Shown here: piece by piece, positions 5,106-14,189 of the stretch
How positions within the stretch are numbered: position 1 is the first letter of the stretch
Layout of the letters: every line of letters starts with the position of its first letter
Assembly (NCBI GenBank): GCA_043817345.1
Contig: JBDRGZ010000054.1
Location: forward strand, 1-24,237
Direction of reading: 5' to 3'
Length of the DNA: 24,237 bases
Source: CAYSXS01 sp043817345
GTDB taxonomy: Bacteria; Patescibacteriota; Patescibacteriia; UBA2196
The notes under the pieces: generated by a model
Seen by the model: the letters and a program-made list of their open reading frames with translations, nothing else
Database searches by the model: none
What the model was told of the DNA's origin: nothing
Position numbers and translations under genes: made by a program

Positions 5106-7520
5106 CTAAACAACGACACTAATTAATTTTCCCTGAATAAATATTACTTTTTTTGGCTCTTTTCCTTCTAACCACTTCCCTATTTTATCCGATTCTAAAG
5201 CTTTTTGTTTAGCTTCTCCTTCAGAAATTCCTGCTGCAACTATAATTTTATCTCTAACTTTTCCATTTACTTGTACAACTAATTCAATTTCATCGGCTTG
5301 TATTAAATTTTCATCATATTCTAGCCATGATTCTTTGGCAAGTATTTGATCATTGCCAAGTAAGTGCCAAAGCTCTTCACAAAGATGTGGGGCAAATGGA
5401 GATAGTAACAAGACTAGATTCTTGTATGTATTAACAGAAACTTTATCATTCTTTTCTATTTCATTAATCAAAATCATTAATTGAGAAATAGCTGTATTAA
5501 ATTTCATTTCCTCAATATCTTCTGTAACTTTTTTAATAGTTTGGTGTAATATTCTTTCAACATCCTTATTCTCTACATCATCACCTACTCTTTCCTGTAA
5601 ATCCCAGACCCTATTTAAAAACCTATACACACCATTAACCCCCTTATCATCCCAGACAATGGCTTGATCAAACGGGCCCATAAACATTTCATATAACCGG
5701 ACTGTATCAGCTCCATATTTTTTAACATATTCATCGGGATTAATTACATTACCTTTAGATTTACTCATCTTAACTCCACCTTTACCTAAAATCATGCCTT
5801 GAGCTGTACGTTTAGCATAAGGTTCATTTCCAATTTCTTTTGGAACAGCTCCGATATCATACAAAAATTTAAACACAAAACGAGAATACAATAAATGTAA
5901 TGTTGTATGTTCCATTCCTCCATTATACCAATCAACAGGCAACCAGTATTTGGCCTTTTCAGGATCAATCATCATTTGATTATTTTTAGGATCACAATAT
6001 CTAATAAAATACCAATTTGAACCAGCCCAATTAGGCATAACATCTGTTTCTCTATGAGCCTCATTCCCACACGCAGGACAAGTTGTTTTAATCCAATCTT
6101 CAGCTTTAGCTAAAGGAGAATCTCCTTCTTCTGTAGGAAGAAAATCTTTAACGTCTGGTAATATTATTGGTAATTGATCTTCTGGAACAGAAACCCAGCC
6201 ACATTTTTCACAATACACCATTGGAATAGGTTCGCCCCAATATCTTTGTCTAGAAAAAATCCAATCACGCAATTTGTATTGCACAGTCTTTTTTCCTAAA
6301 CTTTTTTCTTCTAACCAATCACTCATCTTTTGAATTGCATTTTCAGGATTTATTCCATTTAGAAAATCTGAATTAATCATTTCACCTGAATTTATTTGTG
6401 TAAAAGCTTCTTTGTAAACATCACCACCTTTAATAACCTCAATAATTTCTAAATCATATTTCTTAGCAAACTCCCAATCTCTTTCATCATGAGCTGGTAC
6501 AGCCATAATGGCTCCAGTACCATAACTCATCATTACATAATCGGCTACAAAAATTGGTATTTCTTGATTATTAACAGGATTAATAGCTTTTAGTCCTTTT
6601 AATTCAACTCCGGACTTATCTTTATTTAAATCTCCTCTTTCTAAATCAGATTTTTTCTTAGCTTGTTTAATATATTCTTTAATCTCTTCTAAATTTTCAA
6701 TAGAATCTGATTCTTTTTCAATTAAGGAATGTTCAGGAGCAATAACCATAAAAGTTGCACCAAACAAAGTGTCTGGTCTAGTTGTAAAAACTCTTAAAAC
6801 TTCTGAACTATCTTTAATTTTAAAATCAATATCTGCACCATTGGATTTTCCAATCCAATTAATTTGTTGAGTTTTAATCCTTTCCAAATAATCTACATCT
6901 TTTAAATCATATATTAACCTATCTGCATATTTAGTAATCCTTAACATCCATTGTTCTTTGTCCTTTTTAACTACTTCTCCCCCACATCTTTCACATGCCC
7001 CATTTAAAACTTCTTCATTAGCCAAACCAATCTTACAAGCTGTGCACCAATTAATTGTTTCTTTAGCTTTGTAAGCTAAACCGTTTTTAAACATCTGTAC
7101 AAAAATCCATTGTGTCCATTTATAGTAATCTTCTTCAGTTGTAGCAAAAGCCCGAGACCAATCAAAAGAAAAACCAGATTCTTTTAATTGTTTAGTAAAT
7201 GTTTTAATATTTTCTTTATCAACTATCTTAGGATTCTTGTTTATTTTAATAGCATAATTTTCTGTAGGCAAACCAAAATTATCAAAACCAATAGGATACA
7301 AAACATTAAAGTCTTGCATTCTTCTTTTACGACAAATTACATCCATAGCAGTGTTGGATCTTAAATGACCAGTATGTAAACCTTCTCCTGAAGCATAAGG
7401 AAACTCTATCAGACCATAAAATTTCTTTTTATTTTTATCCTCTGTAACTTCAAAAGTCTTGTTATCTTCCCAATACTTTTGCCACTTTTTTTCAATTTTG
7501 GAATGGTTATATTTCTCCAT
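5106..7520 (-). CDS. leuS: Leucyl-tRNA synthetase
   Basis: Charges tRNA-Leu with leucine (class Ia synthetase). At 804 residues it is somewhat shorter than typical bacterial LeuRS. The order of parts is standard: HIGH-type motif as HTGH (49-52), a zinc-type cysteine cluster (CTAC...CERC), the inserted editing domain with TTRPDTLFGATF and YGTGAIMAVPAHDERD (the conserved Asp that rejects mischarged amino acids), LRDWIFSRQRYWGEPIP, a second cysteine pair set (CEKC...CPAC), KMSKS (584-588), and an anticodon-binding C-terminal part ending in a short VQVNGKVRDKI domain. The stop codon directly abuts a DnaA-box-like nonamer. It is divergent from the LysM/M23 gene. Confidence 0.97.
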   Translation of the reverse strand: MEKYNHSKIEKKWQKYWEDNKTFEVTEDKNKKKFYGLIEFPYASGEGLHTGHLRSNTAMDVICRKRRMQDFNVLYPIGFDNFGLPTENYAIKINKNPKIVDKENIKTFTKQLKESGFSFDWSRAFATTEEDYYKWTQWIFVQMFKNGLAYKAKETINWCTACKIGLANEEVLNGACERCGGEVVKKDKEQWMLRITKYADRLIYDLKDVDYLERIKTQQINWIGKSNGADIDFKIKDSSEVLRVFTTRPDTLFGATFMVIAPEHSLIEKESDSIENLEEIKEYIKQAKKKSDLERGDLNKDKSGVELKGLKAINPVNNQEIPIFVADYVMMSYGTGAIMAVPAHDERDWEFAKKYDLEIIEVIKGGDVYKEAFTQINSGEMINSDFLNGINPENAIQKMSDWLEEKSLGKKTVQYKLRDWIFSRQRYWGEPIPMVYCEKCGWVSVPEDQLPIILPDVKDFLPTEEGDSPLAKAEDWIKTTCPACGNEAHRETDVMPNWAGSNWYFIRYCDPKNNQMMIDPEKAKYWLPVDWYNGGMEHTTLHLLYSRFVFKFLYDIGAVPKEIGNEPYAKRTAQGMILGKGGVKMSKSKGNVINPDEYVKKYGADTVRLYEMFMGPFDQAIVWDDKGVNGVYRFLNRVWDLQERVGDDVENKDVERILHQTIKKVTEDIEEMKFNTAISQLMILINEIEKNDKVSVNTYKNLVLLLSPFAPHLCEELWHLLGNDQILAKESWLEYDENLIQADEIELVVQVNGKVRDKIIVAAGISEGEAKQKALESDKIGKWLEGKEPKKVIFIQGKLISVVV

Positions 7521-7533
7521 ATCAATTGTATTA

Positions 7534-7539
7534 ATTATA
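7534..7539 (-). promoter_or_regulatory. Candidate -10 box of leuS
   Basis: TATAAT on the minus strand lies 13 bases before the leuS ATG (7520), implying a 5' leader of only about 7 bases and no Shine-Dalgarno site. No good -35 at 16-18 bases was found. Confidence 0.4.
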
Positions 7540-7554
7540 TATATCTGCTAATTA

Positions 7555-7581
7555 CAAGTTTAGCGTATTTTGGCTAACTTG
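7555..7581. repeat. Inverted repeat in the leuS / LysM-M23 divergent promoter region
   Basis: CAAGTTTAGC (7555-7564) and GCTAACTTG (7573-7581) are complementary over nine pairs with one bulged T and an 8-base loop. It sits between the two divergent promoters, where a shared operator would be expected. Its function is not shown. Confidence 0.4.
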
Positions 7582-7591
7582 ACAAGAATTA

Positions 7592-7620
7592 TTGATTATT
7601 CAGCTAATAAATGGTAGAAT
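7592..7620 (+). promoter_or_regulatory. Promoter of the LysM/M23 gene
   Basis: TTGATT (7592-7597), a 17-base spacer and TAGAAT (7615-7620) with an upstream TGG (extended -10) make a good promoter. The expected start near 7627 excludes the TTG at 7592 as the translation start and favours the ATG at 7670. Confidence 0.65.
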
Positions 7621-7650
7621 AAACATTGATATATATCAGGTTTGGCTAGG

Positions 7651-7670
7651 TATATGTATATATACATATA
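7651..7670 (+). promoter_or_regulatory. 20-bp A+T palindrome ending at the start codon of the LysM/M23 gene
   Basis: TATATGTATA (7651-7660) and TATACATATA (7661-7670) form a perfect palindrome. Its last base is the A of the ATG at 7670, and a flanking GGTA/TACC pair could extend the structure. In the mRNA leader it could hide the start codon. As DNA it could be an operator. Confidence 0.45.
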
Positions 7671-9115
7671 TGTACCCTTATACCTGTCATAATAACCATA
7701 TTTCCCTGCATTTTAAAAAAACCATTTTAATATTATTTAACTCAATTATAAGAGGCCTAATTTTTCTTTTTAAATTAATAGGTCGCTTTTTTAGTTATAT
7801 CCTCAAACCATTCCAATTTATTTGGAATATGATATTTAAAATATTAATAGTACCTAGTTACAAAATATATTTAAAAATTAAAGGTAAGACTAAAAAAGAA
7901 ACTGAAAAATCACACATTTTAACAAATATATTATTTAACAAAAATACAGTCCATGTTTTTATTATAATCGCTACTAGTTTGATAATATTAAACAATATGA
8001 ATACAAAGATGGTCTTAGCAGAAGATTTAGGAAAGAATAGTATAATATTTTCATTAGCTCAAGGAGACGAATTTTCAGAAATTACCGAAGAAGCTTTACA
8101 GCCAATTAAAGGACATAATAAAGATAAAAATATTTTTGAAAAAATAGTTGAAACAGAAGAAGAAAATAACATGTTAGAAAATGATTCAGCCACTTCAACT
8201 CCAACTACAACAACCGGCAGTATATTTGATTCGACTTTAACTCGTAATACACAAATACTTAGCAAACCAATTGAAGGAGAAAATATAATGTTAGCTAAGG
8301 AAAACTCTATCCTAACTGATGCTTTAACAAAAACATCTTCTCCAGAAACAGAAAGTGTTCCTAAACCAAGAGAAGAAATTATCCAATACACTGTTACCGG
8401 CGGTGATACCATTTCTAGTATCGCTCGTCAATTTGGAGTTTCAATCAACACAATCCTGTGGGAAAACAAACTATCAGGATTATCAATTATTCGTCCTGGG
8501 GATACATTAATCATCTTGCCAACTTCTGGTGTAAGTCATACAGTTGCAAAAAATGAAACATTATCTTCAATTGCTAAAGAATATTCTGCTGAAATTGATG
8601 AGTTATTGGCATATAATAAACTGGTATCAGACAAACAATTACAAATTGGGCAAAAACTAATTGTACCTGGTGGTTCAATCACCCCTCCAACAAGATCTGT
8701 ACGTAGTGTGACTTCAGTCTTTTCGTCTTCCCCATCTGTTGGATCAGCTACTAGTAGAATTGGTGGATTTATCTGGCCAACAGTCTCAAAAAAAATTACT
8801 CAATATTATCATTGGCGTCATCACGGTTTAGATATTGGATCTAAACCAGGATTACCAATTTATGCATCAATGGCAGGTGTAGTTACTAAAGCTGGTTGGA
8901 GTACTGGTTATGGATACAATGTAATACTTGATCATGGCGGAGGAAAAAGAACCCTCTATGCTCATATGTCAAAGATATATGTTAATAAAGGACAAGAAGT
9001 AAACCAAGGACTTCCTATTGGCGCTATTGGTAGTACCGGTTGGTCAACAGGTCCTCATTTACATTTTGAAATTATGATTAATGGAAGTAAAGTTAATCCT
9101 TTGAGTTATCTTTAA
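7670..9115 (+). CDS. Membrane-anchored LysM/M23 murein hydrolase
   Basis: A peptidoglycan-remodelling protein of 481 residues from the chosen ATG. The N-terminus has amphipathic and hydrophobic stretches, with the clearest membrane span at about 94-108 (VHVFIIIATSLIIL). Then come a Ser/Thr/Glu-rich linker and two LysM glycan-binding repeats (about 240-284, YTVTGGDTISSIA onward, and 289-333, HTVAKNETLSSIA onward). The C-terminal M23 domain (about 366-481) has HHGLD and HLHFE zinc motifs and YAHMS. A TTG start at 7592 would add 26 residues but lies inside the promoter. LysM plus M23 is the usual build of cell-wall endopeptidases and their division-linked regulators. A terminator hairpin follows at 9202. 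Confidence 0.9.
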   Translation: MYPYTCHNNHISLHFKKTILILFNSIIRGLIFLFKLIGRFFSYILKPFQFIWNMIFKILIVPSYKIYLKIKGKTKKETEKSHILTNILFNKNTVHVFIIIATSLIILNNMNTKMVLAEDLGKNSIIFSLAQGDEFSEITEEALQPIKGHNKDKNIFEKIVETEEENNMLENDSATSTPTTTTGSIFDSTLTRNTQILSKPIEGENIMLAKENSILTDALTKTSSPETESVPKPREEIIQYTVTGGDTISSIARQFGVSINTILWENKLSGLSIIRPGDTLIILPTSGVSHTVAKNETLSSIAKEYSAEIDELLAYNKLVSDKQLQIGQKLIVPGGSITPPTRSVRSVTSVFSSSPSVGSATSRIGGFIWPTVSKKITQYYHWRHHGLDIGSKPGLPIYASMAGVVTKAGWSTGYGYNVILDHGGGKRTLYAHMSKIYVNKGQEVNQGLPIGAIGSTGWSTGPHLHFEIMINGSKVNPLSYL

Positions 9116-9119
9116 AAGG

Positions 9120-9321
9120 TAGTCATCCTGAATGACCTTTAGGGTTGTTATAAGAGAAGGATCTTGTTGCTAAATTTATCTAAAAATTTAAGTTCAAAAT
9201 AAAAAATTTACATAGACATGTTATGTAGATTTTTGAAATATTTTTTTAAAAAATTTAATTACTTTCAACAATAAAATCCTTCGACTCACTTCACTGTCGC
9301 TTCGTTCACTCAGGATGACTA
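9120..9321. repeat. MITE-like element with 12-bp terminal inverted repeats
   Basis: TAGTCATCCTGA (9120-9131) and TCAGGATGACTA (9310-9321) are perfect inverted termini of a 202-bp non-coding segment. Inner parts also mirror each other (AGGAT..TTGTTG on the left, CAACAA..ATCCT on the right). There is no ORF of note inside. The terminal GTCATCC/GGATGAC motif recurs in the element at 21341-21460, suggesting a dispersed family. It fills the space between two convergent genes. Confidence 0.6.
9202..9234. terminator. Terminator between the convergent LysM/M23 and pilB genes
   Basis: AAAAATTTACATA (9202-9214) pairs with TATGTAGATTTTT (9222-9234) over 13 positions including one G-U, around a 7-base loop. 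A TATTTTTTT run follows shortly after on the plus strand. The A-run on the left arm makes it usable on the minus strand too. Confidence 0.6.
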
Positions 9322-9329
9322 ACGTTAAA

Positions 9330-11165
9330 TCATTCTGTCACCCTAAAGACTTCTTCAACACTAGTAATTCCTTGAGCTGCTTTAATAATCCCATCTTGTA
9401 CCATGGCAAACATTCCATCTTTTTTAGCAATGTCACGAATTTTGTATTCAGAAACTTCGTTTGATAAAATGACTTGAGCAATTTCTGGGGTCATCTCAAA
9501 CATTTCAAATATACCAACCCTTCCTTTATACCCTAAATCATTACATTCGCTACAGCCAGTGGCTGAATAAAATTGAGTTTGTGATATATCAATCTTTTGT
9601 TTATCTTCTTCTGGCAAATCATTAACTAAATGTTTAACTTTTTCTGCAATCTCTGGTTTTAACTCTGTTGGTTGTTTACATTTCTCACACAATTTCCTAA
9701 TCAACCTTTGTGCCATAACTAAATTTAATGCAGGAGCTAATAAATATGGTTTAGCACCCATAGCTAAAAATCTAGGTACTGCTCCAGCTGCATCATTTGT
9801 ATGTAATGTAGATAAAACTAAGTGACCAGTTAATGCTGCATTTAAAGCAATGTCAACTGTTTCTAAATCACGCATCTCACCAACCATAATCACATCAGGA
9901 TCTTGACGAACAATTGATCTTAAACCTTTATCAAAAGTATATCCACTCTTAGCATCTACTTGTGATTGATTAACACCTTTTAGTTCATATTCAATTGGAT
10001 CCTCTACAGTAATAATCTTAGTTTCCGAAGAATTTAATTCATTTAAAACAGCATACAATGTAGTTGTTTTACCAGAACCAGTTGGGCCTGTAGTAATAAT
10101 CATACCATTTGGTCGTTTGATTTGTTTTGTTAACATTCTCATCCACTTATCAGTTAGCCCTAAATCACTAAATTTAAGGCCAATTGATTTTGAACGTAAT
10201 AAACGCATAACAACTGACTCTCCATAAGCAGTTGGTAATGTAGATAAACGAACATCTAATTTGTCATCTGTTAAAAAGATTGAAAAACGACCATCCTGAG
10301 GCCTAGAAGTAATATTTAATTTTAATTCTGCCAATAGTTTTATACGTGAAATCATTTGTTGCCAGATATCTTTATCAATAACTGCGGCAGTGTGTAAAAC
10401 ACCATCAATTCTGTAACGTAATTTAATTCCATCAACTTCCGCTTCAATATGTATATCTGATGCTTCTGTTTTAATACCAGCTGCAACAATTAATGTAACC
10501 AGCTCAGTTACAGAAACGTCTTTAATTTTTTCTTTAATATCTTGAAGTGAATTAACTTCATTTGACATTGATTCAAAATCATCCACACTTATTTCAACTC
10601 CTCTAACAGGTTCTTTAACTTGAGGCACTCGTTCATATTGTTTAAGACCAACTTCAAAACTTTGTTTTGAAGTTAAAAACCATTCAACTTCAAGTTTAGA
10701 AAAATCGTCAGGTAATGTTGATTTAATATTTTGCAAAAGATCTATTACATCTTCGGAAATGGCTATCCTGATTTTGCCATGAGGCACAAAGTAGAAACAA
10801 AGAACACTATTTTCTTTACAAAAATCAAGTGGAATTTTTATTAAAACATCTGCAGGAATAGGGATACCTTTTAAATCAATATATGCTAGACCCATATTCT
10901 GAGCCTTAATTTTCAATTCATCTTCATGTTTCTTACCCTTCATTTTTTTAATTTTTTCATCCAACTTTTCTTCAGCCAAAGAAAAATGCTCTTCAAGCCC
11001 TTCATCTTTTTCTTTCCCGAAGTCAACTTGGGATCCCGATCCTTGTGTCGAAGGCATCGGGACTTTCCTTTCATCCTTGTCATCCACATTTAAAACAACA
11101 TCTGATTTATTTTCATCAATATCGCTCACATTATTATTTTGTAATAAATCATCAATTGAAGACAT
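9330..11165 (-). CDS. pilB: Type IV pilus assembly ATPase PilB (GspE/PulE family)
   Basis: Hexameric motor ATPase at the cytoplasmic base of a type IV pilus or related secretion machine. The 611 residues comprise a low-complexity acidic N-terminus (1-80), an N-terminal GspE-type domain (about 85-190), and the ATPase core. The core has an Asp-box region (EASDIHIEAE), Walker A GPTGSGKT (360-367), TVEDPIEY, Walker B DPDVIMVGEMRD, and a His box around TGHLVLSTLHTND. The tetracysteine zinc site is C493/C496 and C538/C541. It is close to PilB and GspE alike; the family name PilB is preferred because no type II secretion genes are visible. A palindromic repeat (11034-11062) lies in frame in the disordered N-terminus. 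No other pilus gene is in the window. Confidence 0.93.
   Translation of the reverse strand: MSSIDDLLQNNNVSDIDENKSDVVLNVDDKDERKVPMPSTQGSGSQVDFGKEKDEGLEEHFSLAEEKLDEKIKKMKGKKHEDELKIKAQNMGLAYIDLKGIPIPADVLIKIPLDFCKENSVLCFYFVPHGKIRIAISEDVIDLLQNIKSTLPDDFSKLEVEWFLTSKQSFEVGLKQYERVPQVKEPVRGVEISVDDFESMSNEVNSLQDIKEKIKDVSVTELVTLIVAAGIKTEASDIHIEAEVDGIKLRYRIDGVLHTAAVIDKDIWQQMISRIKLLAELKLNITSRPQDGRFSIFLTDDKLDVRLSTLPTAYGESVVMRLLRSKSIGLKFSDLGLTDKWMRMLTKQIKRPNGMIITTGPTGSGKTTTLYAVLNELNSSETKIITVEDPIEYELKGVNQSQVDAKSGYTFDKGLRSIVRQDPDVIMVGEMRDLETVDIALNAALTGHLVLSTLHTNDAAGAVPRFLAMGAKPYLLAPALNLVMAQRLIRKLCEKCKQPTELKPEIAEKVKHLVNDLPEEDKQKIDISQTQFYSATGCSECNDLGYKGRVGIFEMFEMTPEIAQVILSNEVSEYKIRDIAKKDGMFAMVQDGIIKAAQGITSVEEVFRVTE
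11034..11062. repeat. Palindromic repeat in frame within pilB
   Basis: TCCCGAT (11034-11040) and ATCGGGA (11056-11062) pair, with inner CCTT/AAGG arms, one bulged C and a 6-base loop. The arms match the TCCCGA core seen in terminators elsewhere in the window. The insert encodes PMPSTQGSGS-type linker sequence in the unconserved N-terminus. Confidence 0.6.
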
Positions 11166-11188
11166 AAAAATATTTTAATTTCATATAT

Positions 11189-11217
11189 ATTATACCTTTC
11201 TTTAAAACAAAAAACAA
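11189..11217 (-). promoter_or_regulatory. Promoter of pilB
   Basis: On the minus strand TTGTTT (11217-11212), a 17-base spacer and TATAAT (11194-11189) precede the ATG at 11165. The -35 overlaps the T-tail of the preceding terminator. The expected leader is about 17 bases with no Shine-Dalgarno site. Confidence 0.6.
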
Positions 11218-11242
11218 ATCCCGAGTACTCGGGATTTGTTTT
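11211..11242 (-). terminator. Strong intrinsic terminator after the membrane-protein gene
   Basis: A 32-base perfect palindrome with a TCCCGAGTACTCGGGA core and AAAACAAA/TTTGTTTT flanks. The minus strand continues with further T's (TTGTTTT). It separates the upstream gene from pilB. Confidence 0.85.
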
Positions 11243-11265
11243 ATATATATATTTTAATATATCAA

Positions 11266-12252
11266 TTATTCTTCTTGTGACGGATGTAATAACCGAGCAA
11301 TCTTTGATATAATCTGTCCTTCTGAAATTCTGGTAAATAGAATTGCCCAACAAGCATGAACAAAAGTGGACCACATAGCACCTAACCATAAAATTAAAAG
11401 TATTAATGCTATTACAGCAATTGTAAATATTACATATGATAAACCAACAAAACTTGCTGTTGAAAATATTCCCATCAGAATAGAAAATATTGAGGATATT
11501 ATTATAATAACAAGGAAGGCAACAATAACAAACAAAACACTTAGGAAAAATAGAATGATTGCCATTTCTACAGATATCAACCAATTGTGTTTAAAAATAT
11601 ACCAAGCTTCTTTTAAAGATTCATTAACAGTCATTTTTTTAGTAACTACAAAAAGAATTGCATATTTGATAATGAAAGATAAAATAATTGTAATCGGCAA
11701 TAGTATAACAAAAGACAAGACTACAAACAAAGACTGAATACCTAGAGCCCCTTGTAAAAGATATAAAATTACAAGTGGTAAAATTAAAATAATCCATAAG
11801 ATAAATACAAAAAGTTTAAACAAAATATTCAACCATAAAACTTGCCAAAACTTTTCACGCCCTGTTCTGAATGTTTCAGAAAAATCTGTTTTCTTCTTTT
11901 TAAATATCTTGTATGCACTAGCAAATATTCCAGCTTGAGAAACAATAGACAGCCATACTAAAAATAAAACTAAAAGTAATAAAACTACCATTAACATCCA
12001 ACCAATAAAGTTCAAACTTACAAACCATTCTCTCAAGTTCATCCAAAAACCTCCAATAAGTCCTTGCTCATAGCTAGATTTTAAAACATTTAAAAAAGTA
12101 GCATTTTCATTTACTTGCGGGATCTTTTCCCATGCTAAATTAAACTCTCCAATATTACTTACAAAGGCAGCAAAAATACCAAAAAACCACAGGTACTTAT
12201 TACGCCATGTTATTTTTAATGAATTGCGAAAAATCGCGCGGTAGATTGACAT
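11266..12252 (-). CDS. Polytopic membrane protein of unknown function
   Basis: About 328 residues from ATG at 12252 (a GTG at 12273 would add seven). After an amphipathic start (RAIFRNSLKITWRNKYLWFFG) come about six long hydrophobic spans separated by short charged loops, including KIFKKKKTDFSETFRTGREKFW and KKMTVNESLKEAWYIFKHNW. The latter, with its W and K/H-rich turn, resembles the repeated amphipathic segments of DUF975/glycerophosphodiester phosphodiesterase-type membrane domains. No catalytic motif is seen. It follows ftsH by about 57 bases and is likely on the same transcript, ending at the strong terminator at 11211. An FtsH substrate or partner role is a guess from position only. Confidence 0.8.
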   Translation of the reverse strand: MSIYRAIFRNSLKITWRNKYLWFFGIFAAFVSNIGEFNLAWEKIPQVNENATFLNVLKSSYEQGLIGGFWMNLREWFVSLNFIGWMLMVVLLLLVLFLVWLSIVSQAGIFASAYKIFKKKKTDFSETFRTGREKFWQVLWLNILFKLFVFILWIILILPLVILYLLQGALGIQSLFVVLSFVILLPITIILSFIIKYAILFVVTKKMTVNESLKEAWYIFKHNWLISVEMAIILFFLSVLFVIVAFLVIIIISSIFSILMGIFSTASFVGLSYVIFTIAVIALILLILWLGAMWSTFVHACWAILFTRISEGQIISKIARLLHPSQEE

Positions 12253-12309
12253 ACATTTATTTTTATCAATCACCAGAGCATGGGGATTGAGAAGTTAAAT
12301 TTTATATAT

Positions 12310-14160
12310 TTATGATGTTTTAATTTTTTTCTGTTTCTTACCAACAATTTCTTCAAATTCTTCTTTTTCTAAGGTTTCTTTTTCTAAAAGCTTATCCACT
12401 ATCTTTTTCATTAATTCTTTTTCTTCTTTTATTATACCACAAGCTTTATCATATGCACCAGAAATTAACTTACTAACCTCTTCATCAATTAATTGAGCTG
12501 TTTTTTCTGAATAATCACGTTGTTCAGAGATTTCTCTACCTAAAAAGATTAATTCTTCGTGTTCACCAAAGGTGCGTGGTCCTAATTTTTCACTCATACC
12601 ATAACGAGTAACTATATTACGAGCAATTTTAGTTGCTCTTTGTAAATCATTAGTAGCGCCTGTTGTAACTTCTCCAAAAAATTCCTTTTCTGTTGCATGC
12701 CCGGCCAAAAGACCTGAGAGCTCTTCAACAAAATATGATTTAGGATGCATATGTACATCTGTCTCTGGAACCTTCATAGTAAACCCACCCGCTGAACCAC
12801 GTGAGATAATAGATATTTTCTGGACAGGATCTGAACTTGGTAATTTATGTGCAACCAAAGCGTGCCCAGCCTCATGATAAGCTGTTATTTCTTTTTCTTT
12901 TTTATTCAATACTCTAGATTTTCTTTCCGGGCCAAGCAAAACTTTCTCTATACTTTTAAATATGTCACTCATTTTAATTTTCTTTCTACCTTCTCTGGCT
13001 GTTAAAATTGCAGCTTCGTTTAAAAGGTTAGCCAAATCAGCTCCAGAAAATCCAGGTGTTCTTTCAGCAACACGTTTTAGTTCTACTTCTTTGGTAAATG
13101 GCTTACCTATGGCATGAACTCCTAAAATATCTGTCCTATCTTGTATGTCTGGCAAATCAACTACCACCCGTCTATCAAAACGACCTGGTCTTAATAATGC
13201 AGCATCTAAAACATCCGGCCTATTAGTGGCAGCTAAAACAACCACGCCTTGATTTTGTTCAAAACCATCCATTTCAACTAAAATTTGATTTAAGGTCTGT
13301 TCTCTTTCATCATGTGATCCACCTAAACCAGCTCCTCTTTGACGGCCAATTGCATCAAGCTCATCAATAAAAACTATGCAAGGAGCATTCTTTTTAGCTT
13401 TTTGGAAAAGTGCTCTGACCCTGGATGCGCCAACACCTACAAACATCTCTACAAACTCAGAACCAGAAACATTGAAGAATGGTACGCCAGCTTCACCAGA
13501 CACAGCTTTAGCTAAAAGTGTCTTACCTGTACCTGCTGGGCCAACCAATAAAACACCTCTTGGTATTTTAGCACCAAGTTCTGTAAATTTTTTAGAATTC
13601 TTTAAAAATTCAACAACTTCCAAAAGTTCTTCCTTTGCTTCTTTAGCTCCTGCTACTTCTTTAAATGTTACTTTTGGTTTTTTATCTTTTTCTCCTTTTT
13701 TATTTGATTCATCTGTATTGCTCTGACCAAAATTCATTGTTTTACTATTCATTCCTTGCACTTGTCGTGTAAGCATAAAAAAGAATAATATAATAAAAAG
13801 GAATGGCAATAGAAAAGGTAAGCTATTTAACAACCAATAACCAATCCCACTTTCTGATTTGATATCTATTTTAATATCATTAATCTTTCCATCATCTACT
13901 CCATAATCTTTTAGTAACCCAACCAAAGGATCTCCTACTTCTTTTTTAGAAATGAAAGTTTCACCATCTACAGATACTATTTCTAATTTATCTCCTTTAA
14001 CAACAACTTCTGTTATTTCGCCATTATTAATCCTACTAACAAATTCACTTAAAGAAATCTCTTCACTTTTCTTTTTTTCTGGCTGAACCAAAGACAAAAC
14101 AGCGGCCAAGATTAATATGACAACCACCAAAATACCTAGATTTTTGAATATATTTTTCAT
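12310..14160 (-). CDS. ftsH: ATP-dependent zinc metalloprotease FtsH
   Basis: Membrane-bound hexameric AAA+ protease that degrades unfolded membrane proteins and some regulators. The 616 residues contain a first membrane span (about 7-25), an extracytoplasmic domain (26-105), and a second span (about 112-131). The AAA module follows with Walker A GPAGTGKT (207-214), Walker B IVFIDELDA (262-270), and the second region of homology ATNRPDVLDAALLRPGRFDR. The zinc site is HEAGH (429-433), with the third ligand in TNDLQRAT (about D505). All catalytic residues are intact. Its promoter overlaps the gyrA stop codon, so it can be transcribed separately from gyrA as well as by read-through. Confidence 0.97.
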   Translation of the reverse strand: MKNIFKNLGILVVVILILAAVLSLVQPEKKKSEEISLSEFVSRINNGEITEVVVKGDKLEIVSVDGETFISKKEVGDPLVGLLKDYGVDDGKINDIKIDIKSESGIGYWLLNSLPFLLPFLFIILFFFMLTRQVQGMNSKTMNFGQSNTDESNKKGEKDKKPKVTFKEVAGAKEAKEELLEVVEFLKNSKKFTELGAKIPRGVLLVGPAGTGKTLLAKAVSGEAGVPFFNVSGSEFVEMFVGVGASRVRALFQKAKKNAPCIVFIDELDAIGRQRGAGLGGSHDEREQTLNQILVEMDGFEQNQGVVVLAATNRPDVLDAALLRPGRFDRRVVVDLPDIQDRTDILGVHAIGKPFTKEVELKRVAERTPGFSGADLANLLNEAAILTAREGRKKIKMSDIFKSIEKVLLGPERKSRVLNKKEKEITAYHEAGHALVAHKLPSSDPVQKISIISRGSAGGFTMKVPETDVHMHPKSYFVEELSGLLAGHATEKEFFGEVTTGATNDLQRATKIARNIVTRYGMSEKLGPRTFGEHEELIFLGREISEQRDYSEKTAQLIDEEVSKLISGAYDKACGIIKEEKELMKKIVDKLLEKETLEKEEFEEIVGKKQKKIKTS

Positions 14161-14189
14161 AAAAATTTGCTAAAATATTTTAATTATCA

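Noticed and set aside
7592..7669. TTG start at 7592 for the LysM/M23 gene
   Set aside because: That codon forms the -35 of a good promoter whose transcript would start near 7627. ATG 7670 is the first ATG after it.
11126..11584. 152-residue ORF on the minus strand in another frame
   Set aside because: It overlaps the 3' half of the polytopic membrane gene and the start of pilB, is Cys/Asn/Tyr-rich with no family pattern, and has no promoter.
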